From the NCBI GenBank assembly GCA_020832555.1, contig JAFIEM010000001.1, positions 1-64,000 on the forward strand: DNA of 64,000 nt. The letters are read 5' to 3'. This document shows, one piece after another, positions 60,801-64,000 of the stretch. The notes beneath the pieces are model-generated. The model worked only from the letters and a program-made list of their open reading frames with translations, ran no database searches and was not told the origin of the DNA. Within the stretch, counting starts at the first letter, position 1, and the number at the start of each line of letters is the position of its first letter. This DNA is from Natronohydrobacter sp. GTDB taxonomy: Bacteria; Pseudomonadota; Alphaproteobacteria; Rhodobacterales; Rhodobacteraceae. The position numbers and the translations under genes were made by a program.

Positions 60801-62116
60801 AGGCTTTCTCCGATTGGTGGAAATGCGCCGCCCTGATCCACGACCGCAAATGCATAATATGCCAGCGGCAAGGTCATAGACAACAATGTCAACTTCACAG
60901 CACGATGCCTGAAGAACAGACCAGGCAACGCTGCGCTGACAACCGCGCTCAGAGCAAGGCACAGGCAGGCGAGAACCAGCAGCGGTTCCGCCCATAAGCT
61001 GTGGGGCGGGTTCGCCCATGTTATCGCTTGGCGCAGTCCAAGCAGCGTGATGGCGATCACAGGCACCAAGACCAGATTGCCCCGCAAGGCCAGCGTGCTG
61101 AGCCCCATGACAAGTCCCATCGCCGTCAGGCCATAAAACTGGACCGCGTTCCACCCGACAGCATTCCCGAGCGCCAACCAACCGAAACTGAACAGTGCCA
61201 GCGCCGCAATCATGTCAAGATCACCGAAATTATCACCACTGGTGGTTCGGGAATTGGCCCAAGGATAGGCGACAAGCACCAAGGCGGGAAAGATTGCGTT
61301 TTGCAACTCTACCGATGCCAGTATCAGAAATATCGCTACGACATAGACACGCGCGGCGTGAGTCGACAGGCCAAAGCGCGGGCCGATGATGCGCGACGCC
61401 ACGATTGTCATAACGAAAAGAACGACAATCGGGATCAGCTCTATCAGGCTGCTCTGACTGTGGACCTCCAGAAACACCAGAAGCCCCAGTGGCAGAAAAA
61501 GGTTGTCAAACCCGCGCCAGCTTTGGGCCTCGACCAATGCGCCGAACCCGGCCACCAAGACAGCAAGTGTCAGGATATTCAGGGGTGGCAGGTCCGACAT
61601 GAACATCAGGCAGACCAGCGCCACCAGAAGCGTGATCACGAAGAACACCACTGTGCCTTCAACGCTTTTCACGCCCTCTTCAACCTTGAATCGCCGCGTG
61701 CCATAGGCCGTTCCGGCCAGCGCTGCAGCTGCATCCGCGAGGGTCAGAACCGCGATTGGCAGCACATAGAAAAGCGCCACTCCGTCTGCCAGAAAGAAGC
61801 AAAGTCCGACTGAAATGGCCAACAGGAAATCACCGTAGGAACGCCGTTCGACGCTGTGTACCGCTTCTCCCAGCCGTCCCGACAACTGTGGCATTCGCAG
61901 CATGATCATCATGACAAGAGTCAGGCCGATGATCATGTAGACGGGCCAGCGATCAGGAAAAAGCCACGGCAACCCGATCGCGTAAAGCCCGGTGCCGACA
62001 TGCACGAGCTTGCGTTTCACTTCCGCGCTCAACGGCATGCCACGCACCAGCGCCATCAATGCCAAAAGCGCTGCAACCGAACCAAATGCGATCACAAGTT
62101 GCGCTGCGACAGTCAC
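60797..62116 (-). CDS. Dolichol/phytol kinase or CTP-transferase-like integral membrane protein
   Basis: VKRKLVHVGTGLYAIGLPWLFP; VLTLADAAAALAGTAYGTRRFKVEEGVKSVEGTVVFFVITLLVAL; extra C-terminal TM region. Confidence 0.75.
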   Translation of the reverse strand: MTVAAQLVIAFGSVAALLALMALVRGMPLSAEVKRKLVHVGTGLYAIGLPWLFPDRWPVYMIIGLTLVMMIMLRMPQLSGRLGEAVHSVERRSYGDFLLAISVGLCFFLADGVALFYVLPIAVLTLADAAAALAGTAYGTRRFKVEEGVKSVEGTVVFFVITLLVALVCLMFMSDLPPLNILTLAVLVAGFGALVEAQSWRGFDNLFLPLGLLVFLEVHSQSSLIELIPIVVLFVMTIVASRIIGPRFGLSTHAARVYVVAIFLILASVELQNAIFPALVLVAYPWANSRTTSGDNFGDLDMIAALALFSFGWLALGNAVGWNAVQFYGLTAMGLVMGLSTLALRGNLVLVPVIAITLLGLRQAITWANPPHSLWAEPLLVLACLCLALSAVVSAALPGLFFRHRAVKLTLLSMTLPLAYYAFAVVDQGGAFPPIGESL

Positions 62117-63243
62117 CTGACAACTTCCTCGATCACAAAATCCGAATAGAAGAAGGCCTTGTCACGCGCCTTGAGTTCGTCCTCAAGCTCACGCAGGCGC
62201 GTCACCCGCGCTGACGAATGCGGCGGCACCCGGCGGGGGACCATCATGTTCCAGTACACCAACCGCGCAGCGGGGGCTGCAGACCCCAGTATGCTGTCAT
62301 AGACCTGAGCGAAAACCGGTTCTGACATATACTCGAAGATGTCCGACAGGTTGAAGCCATGCGCCAGCTCGCCAGTGTTGATGAAGGCTTCCAGCGACCC
62401 AGGTCGGATTTCGATACGGTCGCAGCGATCACGGATCAGGTCGAAATTCTCTGCACGCCACGCCATTGGCAGAGCCGCGCCATGCGTGCCCTTGATGATC
62501 CAGTGCAGATAGGGGTTTTCCGACGGGTCGGTTTCTACCGCTGCGTGGTGGATACGCCGTGCCACATGCTGCGCGGGGCTGCCATCGACATGGTCGAAAA
62601 ACGCCTTGTCCCGGCCCATCCGGCCCATGACGAACCGCGAGAAAAAGACATTCAGCAACACCCGCCAGCGCCATGTGTTGAAGCGCGTGTCAAAGAAGGC
62701 CTGACGCCCCTTCCGGTCGCGTGGTACAAAGATGTCGTCACGCGTGGCGCGGCTATGCACCAAGGGCAGAAACCACGTTCGGAAAATGCGGAAATAGCGT
62801 TCGAACTTGCCCACACCGCCAGCCCCGAAGCGCGCGACATCCTCGGCCAAAGCAGTCCAGAAAGCCTGTGTTTTTTGATCCAGATCGGCCACCACACGCG
62901 CCAGCAGCACTTTGCGCCGGGTTGATGCGCGCGCGCCCATCAATTCCAGAAACTCGGCATGGGTTAATCCTGAATAGGCCGCGATCCGCAGCTTCAGGCA
63001 AGCGATCTGCGCAGGTGACAGGTCGACCGCCACAACCTTTGCGGGGTCCAGCAGGAGCATCGCCAGCGCATTGTCGCCCGCCGAACAGATCGACACCAGA
63101 GTTCTGCCTTCACAATTCCCCAGGGCCTTGGTCAGAATATCCGCATCTTCCCACAACTGGGCGTATCGGATGTGGTCAAAAGATGCTTTCGCCTCAATCT
63201 CAGAGCTTGCCAAAATGTCTCTCCACCTCGCCCGTAGCGCCAT
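62113..63243 (-). CDS. DUF3419 / BtaA-like S-adenosylmethionine 3-amino-3-carboxypropyltransferase
   Basis: ASFDHIRYAQLWEDADILTKALGNCEGRTLVSICSAGDNALAMLLLDPAKVVAVDLSPAQIACLKLRIAAY. Exact start uncertain; a TTG nearer 63212 is possible. Confidence 0.85.
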   Translation of the reverse strand: MALRARWRDILASSEIEAKASFDHIRYAQLWEDADILTKALGNCEGRTLVSICSAGDNALAMLLLDPAKVVAVDLSPAQIACLKLRIAAYSGLTHAEFLELMGARASTRRKVLLARVVADLDQKTQAFWTALAEDVARFGAGGVGKFERYFRIFRTWFLPLVHSRATRDDIFVPRDRKGRQAFFDTRFNTWRWRVLLNVFFSRFVMGRMGRDKAFFDHVDGSPAQHVARRIHHAAVETDPSENPYLHWIIKGTHGAALPMAWRAENFDLIRDRCDRIEIRPGSLEAFINTGELAHGFNLSDIFEYMSEPVFAQVYDSILGSAAPAARLVYWNMMVPRRVPPHSSARVTRLRELEDELKARDKAFFYSDFVIEEVVR

Positions 63244-64000
63244 CGACGGTCAGAGTTTCACCATCTGCGATCCATTGCGTGGCACCTTTCAACCCGACCA
63301 CACATGGGATACCCAATTCGCGCGCTACGATCGCCGAATGCGACAACAGTGATCCACGCTCGACTACAATGGCCGAAGCATTTGAGAAAACCGCAATCCA
63401 GCCCGGATCGGTATGACGTGCCACGAGTATTTCGCCCGCTGCCAGAGATTGCGTACGCGGGTCGCGGATCACGCGGGCCACCGCTGTCACCCGCCCCGCC
63501 GAACATCCGGTTGCACTGCGGCGCGTAGCGTCGTCTTGTGCATCAGGCGTTTCTGCCCAAACCGGCGCAATGGCCGGGCCGCGCAATTCTATCCGTTCAG
63601 GCGGGTCAGGACGGTTTGCGGCGGCAGAATCTTCGGCCTTGCGCAGGGCGACCAGCGCCTTCAGATCGCCTGACAGGCCATAGCCTTCGACCGCGCCCAG
63701 TATTTCTGATGTGGTCAGGCAAAACACGTCACGCGGTGCGTCCAGCAATCCGCGCGCGGCAAATTCACGACCAAGACCCAGAAAGACACGGCGCGCATAG
63801 CCGAATACACGGGTTCGCTCAAAGCGGAGATTCTCGCGGTCGCGCACCCGACTCTTGGTCCACGAGATTATCGCCTTCGCAACAGCGCGTTTGAACGGGT
63901 TGGGAAAAAGCGCGGGCCAGTCCGGGTCCTGGACATTGTGGGTTTTACTTGCCCCACGCTGCGCACTGGCCAGAATGGCCGCAAGCAGGCTGGACGGGTC
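63200..64000 (-). CDS. PEP synthase/PPDK-like PEP-utilizing enzyme, C-terminal part (truncated by window edge)
   Basis: Mobile-domain signature AGEILVARHTDPGWIAVFSNASAIVVERGSLLSHSAIVARELGIPCVVG. Frame open to base 64000 on the minus strand. Confidence 0.88.
   Translation of the reverse strand, partial: DPSSLLAAILASAQRGASKTHNVQDPDWPALFPNPFKRAVAKAIISWTKSRVRDRENLRFERTRVFGYARRVFLGLGREFAARGLLDAPRDVFCLTTSEILGAVEGYGLSGDLKALVALRKAEDSAAANRPDPPERIELRGPAIAPVWAETPDAQDDATRRSATGCSAGRVTAVARVIRDPRTQSLAAGEILVARHTDPGWIAVFSNASAIVVERGSLLSHSAIVARELGIPCVVGLKGATQWIADGETLTVDGATGEVERHFGKL

Noticed and set aside
62113-63243. Assigning the DUF3419 gene as canonical btaA for DGTS betaine lipid
   Set aside because: No btaB partner visible and the operon partners are unlike the btaAB operon; kept as BtaA-like only.

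Overview
The window is GC-rich DNA, probably from an alphaproteobacterium of the Rhodobacteraceae type (inferred from gene content and style, not from a search). A short housekeeping segment (amidase, aminotransferase, ftsK, lolA; about 0-6.6 kb) is followed by about 50 kb of tightly packed catabolic and transport operons: (A) a TRAP-linked hexuronate operon (uxuB-like, uxaC, uxuA, two Gfo/Idh dehydrogenases, dctQM, dctP, GntR); (B) a tripartite tricarboxylate transporter (TTT)-linked sugar-acid operon running to 2-oxoglutarate (KGSA-type ALDH, RraA-like, DapA-like, IlvD/Edd, TctABC, two GntR); (C) a homogentisate operon (hmgA, fahA, MBL hydrolase, FAD monooxygenase, small DUF2783-like protein, maiA, two MarR); (D) an IclR/TTT locus with a kinase and a class-III PLP enzyme resembling amino-alcohol kinase/phospho-lyase pairs; (E) a TetR/TRAP locus with shikimate dehydrogenase and a dehydroshikimate dehydratase-HPPD-like fusion plus unusual CoA/TPP enzymes. 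The last 7 kb holds the strongest candidate for an undescribed system: a translationally coupled minus-strand operon encoding a PEP-synthase-like C-terminus (cut by the window edge), a BtaA-like DUF3419 aminocarboxypropyltransferase, a dolichol/phytol-kinase-like membrane protein, a GNAT-like protein, an OleC-like AMP ligase and a P450 with an atypical I-helix. Other notable signals are a hairpin after the substrate-binding-protein gene in all four SBP-dependent transporter operons, several sets of matching palindromic operators next to their regulators, and a decayed GH51 arabinofuranosidase remnant. No rRNA, tRNA, CRISPR array or intact mobile element was recognised.
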